In this document: positions 1 to 10,530 of the stretch, piece after piece
How positions within the stretch are numbered: position 1 is the stretch's first letter
How the letters are laid out: the number at the start of each line of letters is the position of its first letter
Source of the DNA: Silene noctiflora
Lineage: Eukaryota; Streptophyta; Magnoliopsida; Caryophyllales; Caryophyllaceae
Assembly (NCBI GenBank): GCA_009801015.1
Contig: VHZZ01001042.1
Span: forward strand, 5,249-30,389
Reading direction: 5' to 3'
DNA: 25,141 bases
Position numbers and translations under genes: made by a program
The notes under the pieces: model-generated
Databases searched by the model: none
What the model saw: only the letters and a program-made list of their open reading frames with translations
What the model was told of the DNA's origin: nothing

Positions 1-1185
1 ACTGTTTACATGATACAACCCCCTGGTTTTGTTGACCCATTACGACCTACCCACATTTGCAAACTAAACAAAGCAATATATGGTTTTAATTCTTAAATAA
101 GCACCGAGAGCCTGGTATACGGAACTTAGAACCTACCTTAATACTTATGGCTTTCGTCAATCATTGTCTGACTCTTCCCTATTTATATTAAAAAAAACCT
201 GCCACACACCTATATGTCTTAGTCTACGTTGAAGACATCATTGTCACTGGACCAAGCTCACCAACTATCGAACAGTTCGTTACCTCTCTTGCGCACAAAT
301 TCTCCATTAAAGACCTAGGACCCCTTTCTTACTTCTTAGGCGTTGAAGTTGTACCCAACTCCCATGGAATCCACCTAAACCAGTCCAAATACATTAGTGA
401 CATTCTGTCTAAATATCATATGACAGATGCAAAACCTGTACCCACACCTATGCCTACTCATCCACCCATGCTCCGTGACGACAACAACCCTATTGTCAGT
501 CAAACTGACTATAGAGCTATTGTTGGCAGCTTACAATACTTGTCCTTAACCCGTCCTAACATTGCCTACACTGTTAACAGGCTCGCCCAATTTCTTCATC
601 ATCCCACTGCACTTCACTGAACAACCCTCAAACGACTTTTACGCTACCTTAATGGCACACTCACTCACGACATTCAACTCTATCGTCACACCCCACTGTG
701 TCTACACGCCTTTTGCGATGCCGATTGGGCTGGAGATAAAGATGANTATGTCTCCACATCGGGCTACATTATTTACCTAGGACGCAACCCATTTCCTGGT
801 CCTCCAAGAAACAACGAGCCNTAGCTAGGTCGTCAACCGAAGCTGAATTTTGCGCTTTAGCTGACACCACTGCCGAGACACTTTGGCTACGCTCACTCCT
901 AATTGAGCTAGATATTACAGTCACAAAACCACCAGCCATATACTGTGACAATCTCTCTGCCACTCATTATGCTGCAAACCCGGTGTTTCACTCTCGCATG
1001 AAGCACCTTGCTCTATCCTTCCACTTTGTTCGAGAGCAGATTCAACTCAACACCATTCGAGTTCAACATATTGCAGGCCAAGACCAACTTGTTGATGCGT
1101 TAACAAAACCACTTCATCGTATGCGTCATCAGCATCTACGGCTCAAGATAGGACTACTGCCACGCACGTCCAACTTGCGGGGGCG
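1..1185 (+). pseudogene. Ty1/Copia retrotransposon pol remnant (reverse transcriptase C-terminal part plus RNase H), decayed
   Basis: Frame 1 opens inside the Copia reverse transcriptase with QPPGFVDP and CKLNKAIYG. After frame breaks the palm motif appears near 220-245 as YVEDIIVTG, where the family has YVDD, so one catalytic aspartate is replaced by glutamate. The RT thumb and connection follow to about 617, where a tryptophan codon has become TGA (618-620). RNase H follows, with CDADWAG near 718, STEAEF near 837 and CDNLSA near 946, and the pol C-terminus LRGRIEN near 1176. At least three breaks are visible: the YGLKQAPRAWY region near 80-105, an A-run near 190-197, and a one-base loss near 791. 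Two N bases (746, 821) fall inside, and the second fits an intact codon. The 5' part (LTR, gag, protease, integrase) lies outside the window. This is a dead element and not a host gene. Confidence 0.93.
1177..1185 (+). other. polypurine tract of the Copia element
   Basis: The G-rich GCGGGGGCG directly precedes the 3' LTR start. This is the normal place and form of the plus-strand primer site in Copia elements. It overlaps the end of the pol reading frame, as is common in the family. Confidence 0.65.
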
Positions 1186-1403
1186 TATTGAGAATATCCA
1201 AGATACTATCTCCTCACCAAGATCACGATCCNATGAATCAAGCTACACATAATATGTTCCCATTATAATTATAGACAGATTTTATTCTAGCAATCAATTA
1301 GCATGATTTGTGTATTTTATTCCTTATATTACTCTATCTTGTATACTATATAATGTAACATATTCTGTGTAAACATTAATCAATAAAACACAATACATTT
1401 ACA
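1186..1403 (+). repeat. 3' LTR of the Copia element
   Basis: It follows the polypurine tract and starts TATTGAGAATATCC, which matches the usual TGTTGAGAATATCC with one G-to-A change. It ends near ATACATTTACA and so closes with CA. The second half has the usual R/U5 look (TTGTATACTATATAATG, AATCAATAAAACAC). The length is about 218 bp. No 5' LTR is in the window, so LTR divergence cannot be compared. The right boundary is uncertain by a few bases. Confidence 0.65.
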
Positions 1404-2220
1404 TAATTAATCATTCATGTAGATGAGTATGTAGTCCCTCCGGTTCAATAGATTCTTTACATTTTCCTTTTTGGATTGTTGCAACTAATATAAAAAATGT
1501 ATAGAAATAATTTTTACATTGGAGTCTAAAGTTTGATCCAATTTAAGTTTCGTGTTTTGATTTATGCAGTTATTTCGAAATTTCGAAAAACAATTATACT
1601 AACTAATTTATTTACAGATTATTTTATAATTTGAAGTAAACGAATATCAAAATAAATAAGACGAGTACGAATAGTATAAAATTATTTACTAATTCCTCCA
1701 ATTCTTAGAAATTGTCCATTTAAGTAAGTAAAATACTTCTAATAAATCTTAAAAAGTGGCGTAATTCCTAAGAATCGGGGTAATATGAAAACAGTTCGCT
1801 ATTTACAATTAGATGAGTGTCAATTAGAGGCAAATCCTTTGAAATTTCCAAAAATGTTTTATCTAAACTCATTTAATTAATTATTTAAGGCTTTTTTTTT
1901 TTTTTAACTTAATTTCAACTCATTTCAATTCAGTTTAGCTCTATTTAATTCAGATTAAGTTAGTTAAGCTTCATTTTTAGTGGAGTTCAGTTTAGTTCAT
2001 TACTGAACTGAGCTGAATTGAATGGAGCTGAAGTAATAGTTAATTTGTGAATAGATGAGCTGAACTAGCTGAACGAAGCTGGAATTAAGCGAGAAAGAAC
2101 ATGCCTCAGTTCAGTTCAACTTCATTTAATTCAGTCCAGTTCAGTTTTCAGTTCAACTCTTTTCAGCCGCAAAAAACATGACATAAGTACTGAACGTTTC
2201 GGTTTCAACAAACAAAACTA
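1404..2220. other. non-coding, AT-rich; MITE scraps and degenerate TTCAGTTC-type low-complexity DNA
   Basis: I see no gene. At 1436-1455 there is a MITE-like end (CCCTCCGGTTCAATAGATTC) without a recognisable partner. From about 1915 to 2160 the DNA is a degenerate run of TTCAGTTCA/TTCAATTCA units. The middle, about 2005-2085, carries the same motif in the opposite sense (GAGCTGAA), so the segment could fold back on itself. Confidence 0.6.
1690..1786. mobile_element. very short Stowaway-like MITE
   Basis: The left end ATTCCTCCAATTCTTAGAAA and the reverse complement of the right end, ATTACCCCGATTCTTAGGAA, match at most positions, and TA dinucleotides sit at or near both edges. At about 95 bp it would be an internally deleted copy. 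Exact edges are uncertain. Confidence 0.5.
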
Positions 2221-2221
2221 T

Positions 2222-2470
2222 ACCTGTCAAGCGGGTCGCCGGGTCGGGTTCCTGTCGAGTCATCTCAACTCTTTCGACTTCAGGTTATTTCAGGTTCAAC
2301 TCATTTTCATTTCAACTATTATCAACTTATTCGTGGATAATAATCATTTTACAACAATAAATATTCTAGTCGAGTCATATTAGATCGAATCAATCCGGAT
2401 TCGGGTTAGAGACAAGCCTCTCTTAATGGGTCATTCCTTCATCTAAGCCCAACCCTGAACCCAATCACAG
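2222..2470. repeat. scrap of the CGGGTC-rich repeat family
   Basis: ACCTGTCAAGCGGGTCGCCG at 2222 resembles the ends of the CGGGTC-rich elements at 10531-10955 and 15105. The rest (GAGTCATCTCAACTC and later CGGATTCGGGTTAG) is degenerate. No target duplication was found. Confidence 0.4.
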
Positions 2471-2626
2471 TATTATCCCTTCCAAGCCCAACCCTCAAAA
2501 CCCTAATTTTTCCCGTCTCTCTTATATATAACCCAACATTTGTAATTCTCAATTCCAAATATCTTCACCGCTGTCTTCTTCCTCCTTTTTTTTCTTCCCC
2601 AATATTTTCCTCTCATAATTTTTACT

Positions 2627-2712
2627 GCCTCCGTTTATTGTATTCAGTACGCTTTTTAATTTACGTGAGTCGTATTTTAATCAAACGTAAAGAATCAAAT
2701 GAATCGGAGGAA
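2627..2712. mobile_element. short Stowaway-like MITE
   Basis: The left CCTCCGTTTATTGTATTC and the reverse complement of the right end, CCTCCGATTCATTTGATTC, form imperfect terminal inverted repeats about 86 bp apart. There is no coding content. The terminal CCTCCG is typical of plant Stowaway-type elements. Confidence 0.55.
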
Positions 2713-3092
2713 ATACGAGTTTAATGATTGTGAAAAGAGGGAAAATGATGAAAATTTTCGAGGAGTTATTGATTTTTCAGTTATTTATTAACTGAGTTAT
2801 ATGATTATCTCCATTTTGATAGGAAGATCTGATTCACCTTTTTTTATAGTTGCGCGAATAAATTTGTGTAAAACCGTCTTAAAACTTCAATTTAATTTTT
2901 TTAAAATAAATTAAGCCAGTGATGATTTCAATATGGTTGTTCGGCAATGCAATGTTATAACTTTGCATGATGTTGAAATATTTTTTGAACTAGGACGGTC
3001 TGAGGCTTATTTTATTTTCTATTCGTTTCGATAATCCGATAATTATTTGTTTATCTTTTTTATTTTTAGGGCATATTTTAAATAATTATGAA

Positions 3093-3170
3093 AATTGTGG
3101 ATGATGAGANAATTTTAAATTACAGTTATCCCTGTCTGATAAATCTGTGATGAAAATTTGTAATCTGACA
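3093..3170 (+). repeat. direct repeat copy A (pair with 3902-3978)
   Basis: About 78 bases beginning AATTGTGGATGATGA and containing TTACAGTTATCCCTGTCTGA recur at 3902-3978 with only a few differences. The 410-bp foldback element lies between the copies, so the duplication could predate that insertion. Confidence 0.85.
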
Positions 3171-3216
3171 ATTAAATTACCTAATCTCTTTTAATTTCCT
3201 ACCATTATAAATTAAA

Positions 3217-3626
3217 GGGATATTCTACGTGGTAACCCGTGTTTTTTTATTTTTTACTCGGTAACTTCATTTTCACAAAACGCCTTTAACTGGCCATAAC
3301 TCACAACCATGATTTTATTTTCAAATAAAAGATATCATAAACGCGGTCAATTTGGAAAAAGAAAATGTCGCATTCGAAACTCTCTACAAAGAGGTACGGT
3401 GAGTCAAAGTTTAAAGTTTGACTGACCGTAATTCTTGCCACTAGTTCAGAAACTGAAATCTTTTTTTTCCAGATCAAAGATCTCGTAAAACCGGTCAATA
3501 TTTAAAAAAATCGCCACTTTCAGAACTTTTGATCGTGATTTATGGCCATTCAAAGGCGTATTTGTTAAAAACGAGGTTACCATGTAGAAAATAAAAAAAT
3601 ACGAGAGTTCCCATTTAGAATATCCC
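3217..3626. mobile_element. foldback (Mutator-like) MITE with 9-bp target duplication
   Basis: The left arm runs from GGGATATTCTACGTGGTAAC through CGCCTTTAACTGGCCATAA. It is mirrored by the right arm, whose reverse complement reads GGGATATTCTAAATGGGAAC and later CGCCTTTGAATGGCCATAA. The inverted repeats therefore exceed 100 bp each and leave a short centre. The element is flanked by TAAATTAAA (3208-3216) and TAAATTATA (3627-3635), a 9-bp duplication with one mismatch. That length fits Mutator-like elements. It has no coding capacity. Confidence 0.8.
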
Positions 3627-3743
3627 TAAATTATATATAGTTTATCAAACTGGTAAAATTGTTAAAAAAAATGTGTTTTTTGTTTGTTTTGTGAATGGTA
3701 AATTTTGTGAGAGATAAAAGGCATTCCCTATGGTTGATTATAA

Positions 3744-3853
3744 GGTCTTGGGACCGTCATAAATAAGAATTTAAGTCGCTCCCAATTTAAATAAATTTAA
3801 GAAATAAAAGGCGGGTGATATTAGAGGCCTGTGAATTGTGACGGTCACAAGCT
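3744..3853. mobile_element. short MITE with GACCGTCA-type inverted ends
   Basis: TTGGGACCGTCATAAATAAG on the left is mirrored by TTGTGACCGTCACAATT (reverse complement) on the right, about 105 bp apart. No target duplication is clear. Confidence 0.4.
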
Positions 3854-3901
3854 AGATTCGATAACATAAATTGAGATTCGATAGCATGCAGTAATTTTAT
3901 A

Positions 3902-3978
3902 AATTGTGGATGATGATAAAATTTAAAATTACAGTTATCCCTGTCTGATAATTCTGTGATGAAAATTTGTAATCTGAC
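3902..3978 (+). repeat. direct repeat copy B (pair with 3093-3170)
   Basis: This is the second copy of the 78-base segment. Small differences (AAATCTGTG against AATTCTGTG, for example) show that the copies have diverged. Confidence 0.85.
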
Positions 3979-4682
3979 ACAATCATACGGATGTTTTATA
4001 TTACATCAAACTATTATCAAAAACGTTGATCGGACTAATCATTGTTAAAATGACTCAAATTGGCATTCCTAATTAGGTTGTATCGAGAACTAGTTGTATA
4101 TTTACTGATGTATTGAAAAACAAATTAGGAATGAGATGATTTAGACGGTGTAACACCATGAGACGATGCATTTTTATAAAAAGTATACTAATTTAGTGCG
4201 AATAAATGAGTTGCCTCTTATATAAGGGATTGTTTCAGACAAGAATTATCGAAAAACACAACTCCGGTGACTTTACTAGCTAAATTCAGTGACATCTATG
4301 ATCAAGACCATTAAACAGTTTACACAGGTGATTTATGTTGACAAATATGGAATCCAGAACAAGGTACAAAACCAGACTTGAAAATACTGTAGAAAACTTC
4401 AGACAAAACAGCCGAATCCGTCACCCTGAGACCGAAGTTAACGATTTACATGGGTGTAGTTCTGTGTTTCGGACATGATTCTCTTTCAACCAATTCACTC
4501 CAGTATCGTATGAATAATAAATCAAAAAGGTTGTCACATACTCACATACAAAACATGATTCTATAAGCGGGAATCACCTCATCGGTTTTCTGCAACTTCT
4601 AATATATTTTTAAAAATGGGGCAACCACCAAATATAAAGAGGGAGCAAGTCTCAGGCATGCAAAGACCCGTAATGAGGATGA
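3979..4682. other. intergenic and presumed BPC 3' flank
   Basis: I see no gene. A small inverted repeat, CATTCCTAATTAGG (4064-4077) against AAATTAGGAATG (4122-4134), may be a decayed MITE. The part next to 4683 should hold the 3'UTR of the minus-strand BPC gene. No convincing poly(A) signal could be fixed. Confidence 0.4.
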
Positions 4683-5761
4683 CTACCTGAAAGTGATGTA
4701 GCGGTTAGTTCCGTGCTTGGCCCAGTGATCCTTAAGGTCTACAGGGTTTGACAGATCGTACCCCTCTCCTGACAGCCTGGTTAACAATTTGCTGAAAGCA
4801 CTTCCACTCATTTTACGCCCACCTATCCGTACGTGTTTTTTGTTAGGCACGGCTGGTAATGGGTACATTGACATGGTCATTGTGCAGCATGCTGATTGCC
4901 ACCCTCCATCTCCCCATTTGTAACATTGCCGGTATACCCCCGTGCAAGAGCAAAACGGCGATGGCATACTTGTCTCATCGTATGCTACTTGGTTCAACCT
5001 GAGATCAGGACTCTTCCATTCATGCTTGATCCCCGTGGGTCGTTTATATTCATCACTCCCATCCAAGTTTTGCATACCCTTCCACTCTGGAGATTTGTTC
5101 GCGAACATGTTATTCAAGTCATCATCTTCTTTCTTCACCTTCCGTCCGCCTTTACTTGACTTCTTGGCTGGGGGCATGGCATTGGAGTCTTTGGCCCGTT
5201 TAACTTTACGTGATTTTACATTCTCAGATGCCACTGGAAGTGCATTGGGAATCGGGTCATCTGTTCCATCATAAGACGCTTCAAGTCCTTGAAGGGAATA
5301 TTGGTGTGGATGGTGCATGTGTTTTACACCTCTTGAAATGTGACACCCTGGTGGACATGAGTTATCGCTGTCACCTAAATGCTGTCGAAACTGAAGTGCC
5401 GCCAAAGCGTTGTCCCGCTCCGTAATGGCCTCATCCCTTTCCTCAATAGCCGTATCTCGCTGCAATATTGCCATATCTCTCTCTTCACAGACCTTATTCT
5501 TTTCATTTATAGCCATGTTTCTCTCTTGGATCGCTGCATCTCTTTCGGCCATTATTGCCATTATATGCTTCATCGACTGGGGCTGTTGCATCAGCCACTT
5601 AAGTAGCAACATAACAATAACACAATTAGAGCTGGCAAATTAAAAAGAATACAATAACATGTGTGTGGCTGTGTGCTGTAAAATAGATAAATTTAATGCC
5701 TTTTTACCTGACCGTGTGCTGGTTTGTGTCTTCCGATTTCACGGTGCCCACTTCCATCCAT
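4683..5761 (-). CDS. BBR/BPC family GAGA-binding transcription factor (group II, BPC4/BPC6-like)
   Basis: The gene has two coding exons: 5761-5708 (18 codons, [18 protein letters not shown]) and 5597-4683. A 110-bp GT-AG intron in phase 0 (5707-5598) separates them, and the product is 322 residues. Residues 19-34 ([16 protein letters not shown]) and the coiled coil at 35-90, built of repeated ERDxAI heptads, are the group II N-terminus. It should serve dimerisation in the nucleus. Basic clusters near 146-175 ([17 protein letters not shown]) look like nuclear localisation signals. The C-terminal DNA-binding domain, about 225-322, has the five invariant cysteines (234, 236, 243, 255, 256), the RIGGRKMSG block and the terminal [13 protein letters not shown]. 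Family members bind GA/CT repeats and recruit Polycomb or other regulators. The minus-strand frame is open upstream of the acceptor (MLLLK), but the splice to the conserved MDGSGHRE exon gives the family start. It appears intact. Confidence 0.95.
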
Positions 5762-6477
5762 TCTAATCAAAAGACGCAAAACTTTCTTTCTATGGCTTTC
5801 TACAACCACCTATTTTAAAAGCACACCGCAATTACAAGATCAGAAACAGGAACATAACAATGAAAGACGGGGATTATACGGCAGTATCAGAATATATACA
5901 GCACAGCAAACTGCTCTTCAGCCAGATATCATAAAATCGCAGCTTTTTTTCGGACATGTTGTCGAACAAGTGAGTAAACACTGGTCACAACTCACAATTT
6001 TTGCCAACTGTTGTGACCAACCAAATTTTCTTCTTGTATCAAAGATGCAATGTTTACTGTTGCTTTGAACATGGCTACAAAACATTCATAAACTATCTAT
6101 AGGTATATCCGTATATACTGACACTTCATACATTCTAATATTTAAGAAACATATGAAGTATACAGTGCAATACGGAGCCCTCGTGACTCCACTGTATAAA
6201 AGTCTAAAAGGTGCAACTTGGCGAAGCCAGGATATTTCATTAGGGGAACGAAAAGTTTCAGGGGCAGCGAACTACTAATGAAGTAAGGAAAATTTTAGCT
6301 AAAAAACCAGAGGGGAAAGGGCCTCCTGGCTCCTAATATACCCTTAGATCCACCCGTGGCTGCAAACAAGAAAAAAGATACGTACGACTAACCGGCTTGT
6401 GCCTCCATCACTTCTTAATCTTGTGTGATGTAGTTGATGGATTAAATTCGAGAATTTCGTATGAGCACCATATAAGG

Positions 6478-6600
6478 TTTTTTTTTGTCTAACGAAGCAC
6501 ACACTTAGTTGCATTACAATAGAGGGGAGGGGGATTCGAACCTGGTACCTATTGTCCACAATACCTCCGTATTAACCACTAGACCAAGACATCTTGGGTA
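6478..6600 (-). mobile_element. tRNA-derived SINE
   Basis: Read on the minus strand, it has an RNA polymerase III A box TGGTCTAGTGG (6586-6576), a B box GGTTCGAATCC (6542-6532) at tRNA-like spacing, about 45 bases of tRNA-unrelated body, and a terminal run of nine A (6486-6478). This is the layout of plant SINEs. A true tRNA gene is unlikely because the 3' part of the acceptor stem does not form and an A tail follows. A clean target duplication was not found. Confidence 0.75.
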
Positions 6601-7235
6601 CTATAAACATAATTTATGCTCATCCTAGGTATGACCATAATGACAATCACCCAAAAAATCAGTTCATAACGCTTTGATTAGTGAGATTACATAACCTCAA
6701 TCGTGGAGGTTCTCCATCAACAAATACTACTCAAAATTGAATCTGCACTATCGATATCAAGGTGCACTAGCATAAACTTGAAGAACGGTGAATGGTTACA
6801 GACAATCGAGCAAATTACATTCCTCAATAGTAACCAGAGCAGCCCTTCTTTCACATACCAGGCGACCCGAAAGGGGAATGAAATGAAGCAGGGCCTAAGG
6901 AGAATAAGCATCAGTGTGTTGGACATGTAGAGGAGAATTGACCAGAACTATTGAAGTAGCAAATGAAGATGAAGCAAAAAGAACATGACTATCAAAGATT
7001 CAAAGGCCTGCTACTGCTTAATAAAGTTTTGATCTTACTAATATCTCCTTTGCTCAGTCTTGACGAGACGTTTTTCACTATCCGACATCAGAATTCTCCA
7101 TCAAACTTTCCCATTTAATGTAGAGGGGGTTTATCATAAATATATTTAACCTCCTATCCTCTCGATAATTTTGATCATATCGACATTAGTAATCTTATAT
7201 CCTTTCAACTGCATTACAAAACTCAATTCCTCCAC

Positions 7236-7398
7236 CAGTGGCGGAAAAAGAGTGTGCTCGCCCTCGCTAAACAATGAAAGTTGTGAAAATTTTAGATGAA
7301 ATTTCCAAGCTTTATAATAATGTACCTTATTGCATTACTAGTTCGCCCCCTTTAAGTTTGCCGTCCCCTTAACTATACATCCTTGTTCCGCCTTTTCA
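7236..7398. mobile_element. hAT-like MITE, copy 1
   Basis: It starts CAGTGGCGGAAAAAG and ends with CCTTGTTCCGCC followed by a decayed terminus, resembling the ends of the better copy at 7790-7915. CTCCACCA occurs at both edges (7230-7237 and 7399-7406), an 8-bp direct repeat as expected for hAT elements. On the left it overlaps the first two bases of the element. The body has no coding capacity. Confidence 0.6.
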
Positions 7399-7789
7399 CT
7401 CCACCAATTCAACGATCAAGTACTCAAATCTCCACATTTAAGAGATACATACGCTTTCCGTTTCTACTTCCTACCAATCTACCCTAACAAAACATAGTTA
7501 CCCAATTACAACCAAGCCATCCCAATTATCAAAACATCCTCAACATTAGGCATTCATTATACAACACTTGAACAAATCAAGAGTTCACCAAATTGCCCAC
7601 AAGCCAAACATCAGTGAGACACACAGAATCTCAAATACTTTGCAAAACCCGAAAAAGAACTCAACTTTCTAAAGGTAAACCAACAATCAAAAAAGAAAAC
7701 ATTCAAGCAAATTTGGATAAAATTTTAAGTACCCAATTTTATTCTCCTCTGATTCTACAAGGTTACGGCTTACGATGACACGGTACACC

Positions 7790-7915
7790 CAGTGGGGGAT
7801 CTAAGGGGCTAGCAGGGACCGAAATTTTGTAACTTTTAGTTCAAAGTTTCAGACTTTATTCCTATACCCCCTCAGATTTTTCACCCCGTAACTATAAATC
7901 CTAGTTCCGCTACTG
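7790..7915. mobile_element. hAT-like MITE, copy 2, with perfect 8-bp target duplication
   Basis: The 126-bp element starts CAGTGGGGGATCTAAGG. It ends CCTAGTTCCGCTACTG, the imperfect inverted complement of the start. GGTACACC lies immediately on both sides (7782-7789 and 7916-7923), a perfect 8-bp target duplication typical of hAT transposons. It is non-coding. Confidence 0.85.
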
Positions 7916-8052
7916 GGTACACCCGGTTTACTCAAGAATTTCTCGCAAATAAAACAAGTAACCAAGCAAAAACAGCAGCTAAAAAAATAAAAGCAAAGCA
8001 TAAAAGTTGAAATGGAATCAAAATATCAAATACAAGGAAAAATGGAGCTTAC

Positions 8053-8160
8053 CAAAGCAAAGAGGAAGAGAGGAAAGATGAAGTAAAACCCTAAATCAAG
8101 AAATTGGGGGAAAAGGGTAGAGGTAGATTGGACTGATGTAAGAAAAAACAAAGAGAATTT
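8053..8160 (-). promoter_or_regulatory. presumed BPC 5'UTR exon and transcription start region
   Basis: The minus strand here is rich in C and T and ends TCTTCCTCTTTGCTTTG just before a GTAAGC donor, like many plant leader exons. No clear TATA box was found in the roughly 130 bp left before the Helitron edge at 8294. The transcription start is not fixed. Confidence 0.35.
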
Positions 8161-8293
8161 TTGAAGTAGATGAAAAATGTGGAACAGTTGGGGGGACTGA
8201 CTGGTGGTAATGGGGGATTGTTGAAGTGGAAAAGAGGAATGAGGGAAAAAATTGGATAAAAATTTCAAATAATTTTGATGTTTAAGGGGTGTA

Positions 8294-10141
8294 CTAGTTT
8301 TAAACCCGGGTAAAAAAATGCACGGGTCGTAATAGCATGTACTATCATTAAATAAAGTTGCATATAATTATTAAATAACTATACACATTGAGCTTTAAAT
8401 TGAATATTAGAAATACGAAGTATAACCAATCTATTGACTAAAGACTTTAGACGATATATAAATACAATCCCTACAAAAATGTAGTATTATTTATATAAAT
8501 GTGTTGTATAATGAAATAAAACTAATATGAAATAAGTTAAATATGATTATGATGCTAGTTCCACTTACTTGATTAGGTAACATTAAGATATGAATTTAGG
8601 GTTGAATTTTAACCCTATTCGTTTCATCTGATGCTTGAAAACTATATTCATCTGAAAAAATAAACATATTGATTTGATGTTACGAATTATTTGAACTATA
8701 GTTAATAAGCAACACATATCGATAAAACATAAGTATTTATATATAAAAATACCTAAATCATTTAATTATTAAATATGCTTAATTTTAATAATTATTTCGA
8801 TATAATCATGTTAAATAACGAATATGGTGAAAATATTAATAAGGTGAACTTGCCCCTATACTGGGCTCGTATTCTGACATGGACGCGACCCGTGACTCGT
8901 GTTTGACCCCACCCGTCGGATCCACGTGTCTAATGAGTCGTTACCAGATAAAATAATAATTAATGATTAATAATATTAAAAAGTATAAATGACTATTAAA
9001 TATTTCTATCGTATAATTGTTACCCCATATATTAGACACTATGCTAACATAATAATATATTCAGAATTTTTTGTGAATTTAATAATGATCACATCCAGAT
9101 TTAAATGAGTAAAACATTATTGTATATTAAACAAACTATGTACAAAAATATGATACATACATATAAAATTAATAGTTAACTTTGATTATACTATGCTACT
9201 ATCTTCATTTATCCATAACACTATTTGAAAACGTATTTTATTCCTCTTAAAAAATTGTAGACTACAAAAAAATAAAACCATCACTCCCTCACACTTATCA
9301 GTGTCGTCCTCTCTCTCCCTTTCTTGCTCTATATGAGCCTATCATTCAACTTTGGTTATTTGATTCTCAAATCTCAGGCTATTTTTCTGATATAGTTTAT
9401 AATTTTGACTATTTTTTAATTGTTTGAACCTTATTCAAGAACTTTTTTTTTTACCTTTTTTTCGATTTTATGTCATTTTTCTATTTTCTTGTTGTTCNAA
9501 GTATTTTTTTTATTAGTTATTTTAAATATTATTGATATACGACATAAATTTTGTACGAAAACACTTCTATATGACTATATATTCATGTNTTAAACACTTT
9601 TTTTCGTCTTTAACTAATGTTTGTATTTTTTTTTTCAATATTAATAGCGAGTTAAAAATATTTATTGTTTTTTTCTATTTGTTTTAGAATACATGTAACT
9701 ATACTTTCCCAAATTTCTTTCAATTATTTAAGATCTAATTTTGTGGTAAAAAAATTTGGTCAAGTAAGTTTCAATCATCATTATTAGATCATATTTTTAT
9801 CTTGTATAGTGGTGTATTTCAATCAATATTACAAAGCAAATGTATTATTTAGAATAAGATAAGAGAAGAAATAAGAAAGAAAGAGAGAAATTAATTCATT
9901 TAATAGTAGTGGNGGACCCCATATTTGAAAAAATAATTCTTCCTTTTTCCCTCTTCAAATTTATTAGCCAATAGAATCATTTCAAATGACTTCGCTTTAA
10001 TAGATAAGAGATGTGTGGACATCAAACATTTTTAAAATGAAATGAAAATGGGTAGGTTATCATGGTGGGGTCATGGGAGTGTTTTTAAGCCTAAAATTAA
10101 GGAGCCAATGAAAGACNTTTAAATGTTTTCCCTTTTATAGA
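8294..10141 (-). mobile_element. non-autonomous Helitron, complete
   Basis: On the minus strand it begins TCTATAAAAGGGAAAAC at 10141 and ends TTTAAAACTAG at 8294, giving the 5'-TC and CTRR-3' ends of Helitrons. A GC-rich hairpin with arms ACCCG and CGGGT (8323-8327 and 8304-8308) sits a few bases before the 3' end. It lies between host A and T (8293 and 10142), the Helitron target preference, without target duplication. The 1848 bp are AT-rich, contain three N bases plus one near the 5' end, and show no Rep/helicase coding. The same 5' end occurs at 24464. Confidence 0.75.
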
Positions 10142-10530
10142 TAAAGGATTTGGTTGGGTTAGGGTCGATTCGGATTACGGTTGAGTCGGTTAAGGTTATA
10201 TCAGGTTGTAACTAAATTGTGGGCTGGTAAATACAGGTTGTGGGGTTACACGGGTTGCAGGTCTGGTCGAGTTGGTCACAAGCCGGTTCTGGTTCTATTC
10301 ATTCTATTTCGGGTAGTATAGGTTATCAGCTAGCCTACAGGCCAGGTCAGTCTCGGTTCATTGTAAGTGTTATAAGGTCGATATTCGGGCATTTTAAGTC
10401 GAATTCTCTGCATCGGTTCAATTTTTGCCAACCTTGGGTATATCCGATTAAATTCAAAATGTGTCAAATAAATTGAGATAAAAGGAGAATGATTAAGGAC
10501 TAGCAAAATATGAACGAAATACTTTATATA
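10142..10530. repeat. GGTC/GGTT-rich low-complexity DNA
   Basis: Degenerate GGTTGGGTTAGGGTCGATTC-like sequence fills this stretch. It probably belongs to the same broad CGGGTC-rich repeat class as the next element. Open frames across it are by-products of low stop-codon density and show no protein family features. Confidence 0.45.

Larger units (their letters stand above)
5762..8052 (-). other. probable 5'UTR intron of the BPC gene
   Basis: On the minus strand a pyrimidine-rich leader ending CTCTTTGCTTTG is followed by a good donor, GTAAGC, starting at 8052. A possible acceptor, TTGATTAG, lies one base before the BPC start codon; other AG sites exist about 20-50 bases further upstream. Leader introns are common in this family, but the splice is inferred. 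The interval carries a SINE and two hAT-like MITEs and no convincing protein gene. Confidence 0.45.

Noticed and set aside
4896-5643. Several plus-strand frames opposite the BPC coding exon
   Set aside because: They are antisense shadows of a strongly conserved gene and have no features of their own.
5724-6068. A 114-codon plus-strand frame
   Set aside because: It overlaps the first BPC coding exon in antisense, and the rest shows no recognisable protein features.
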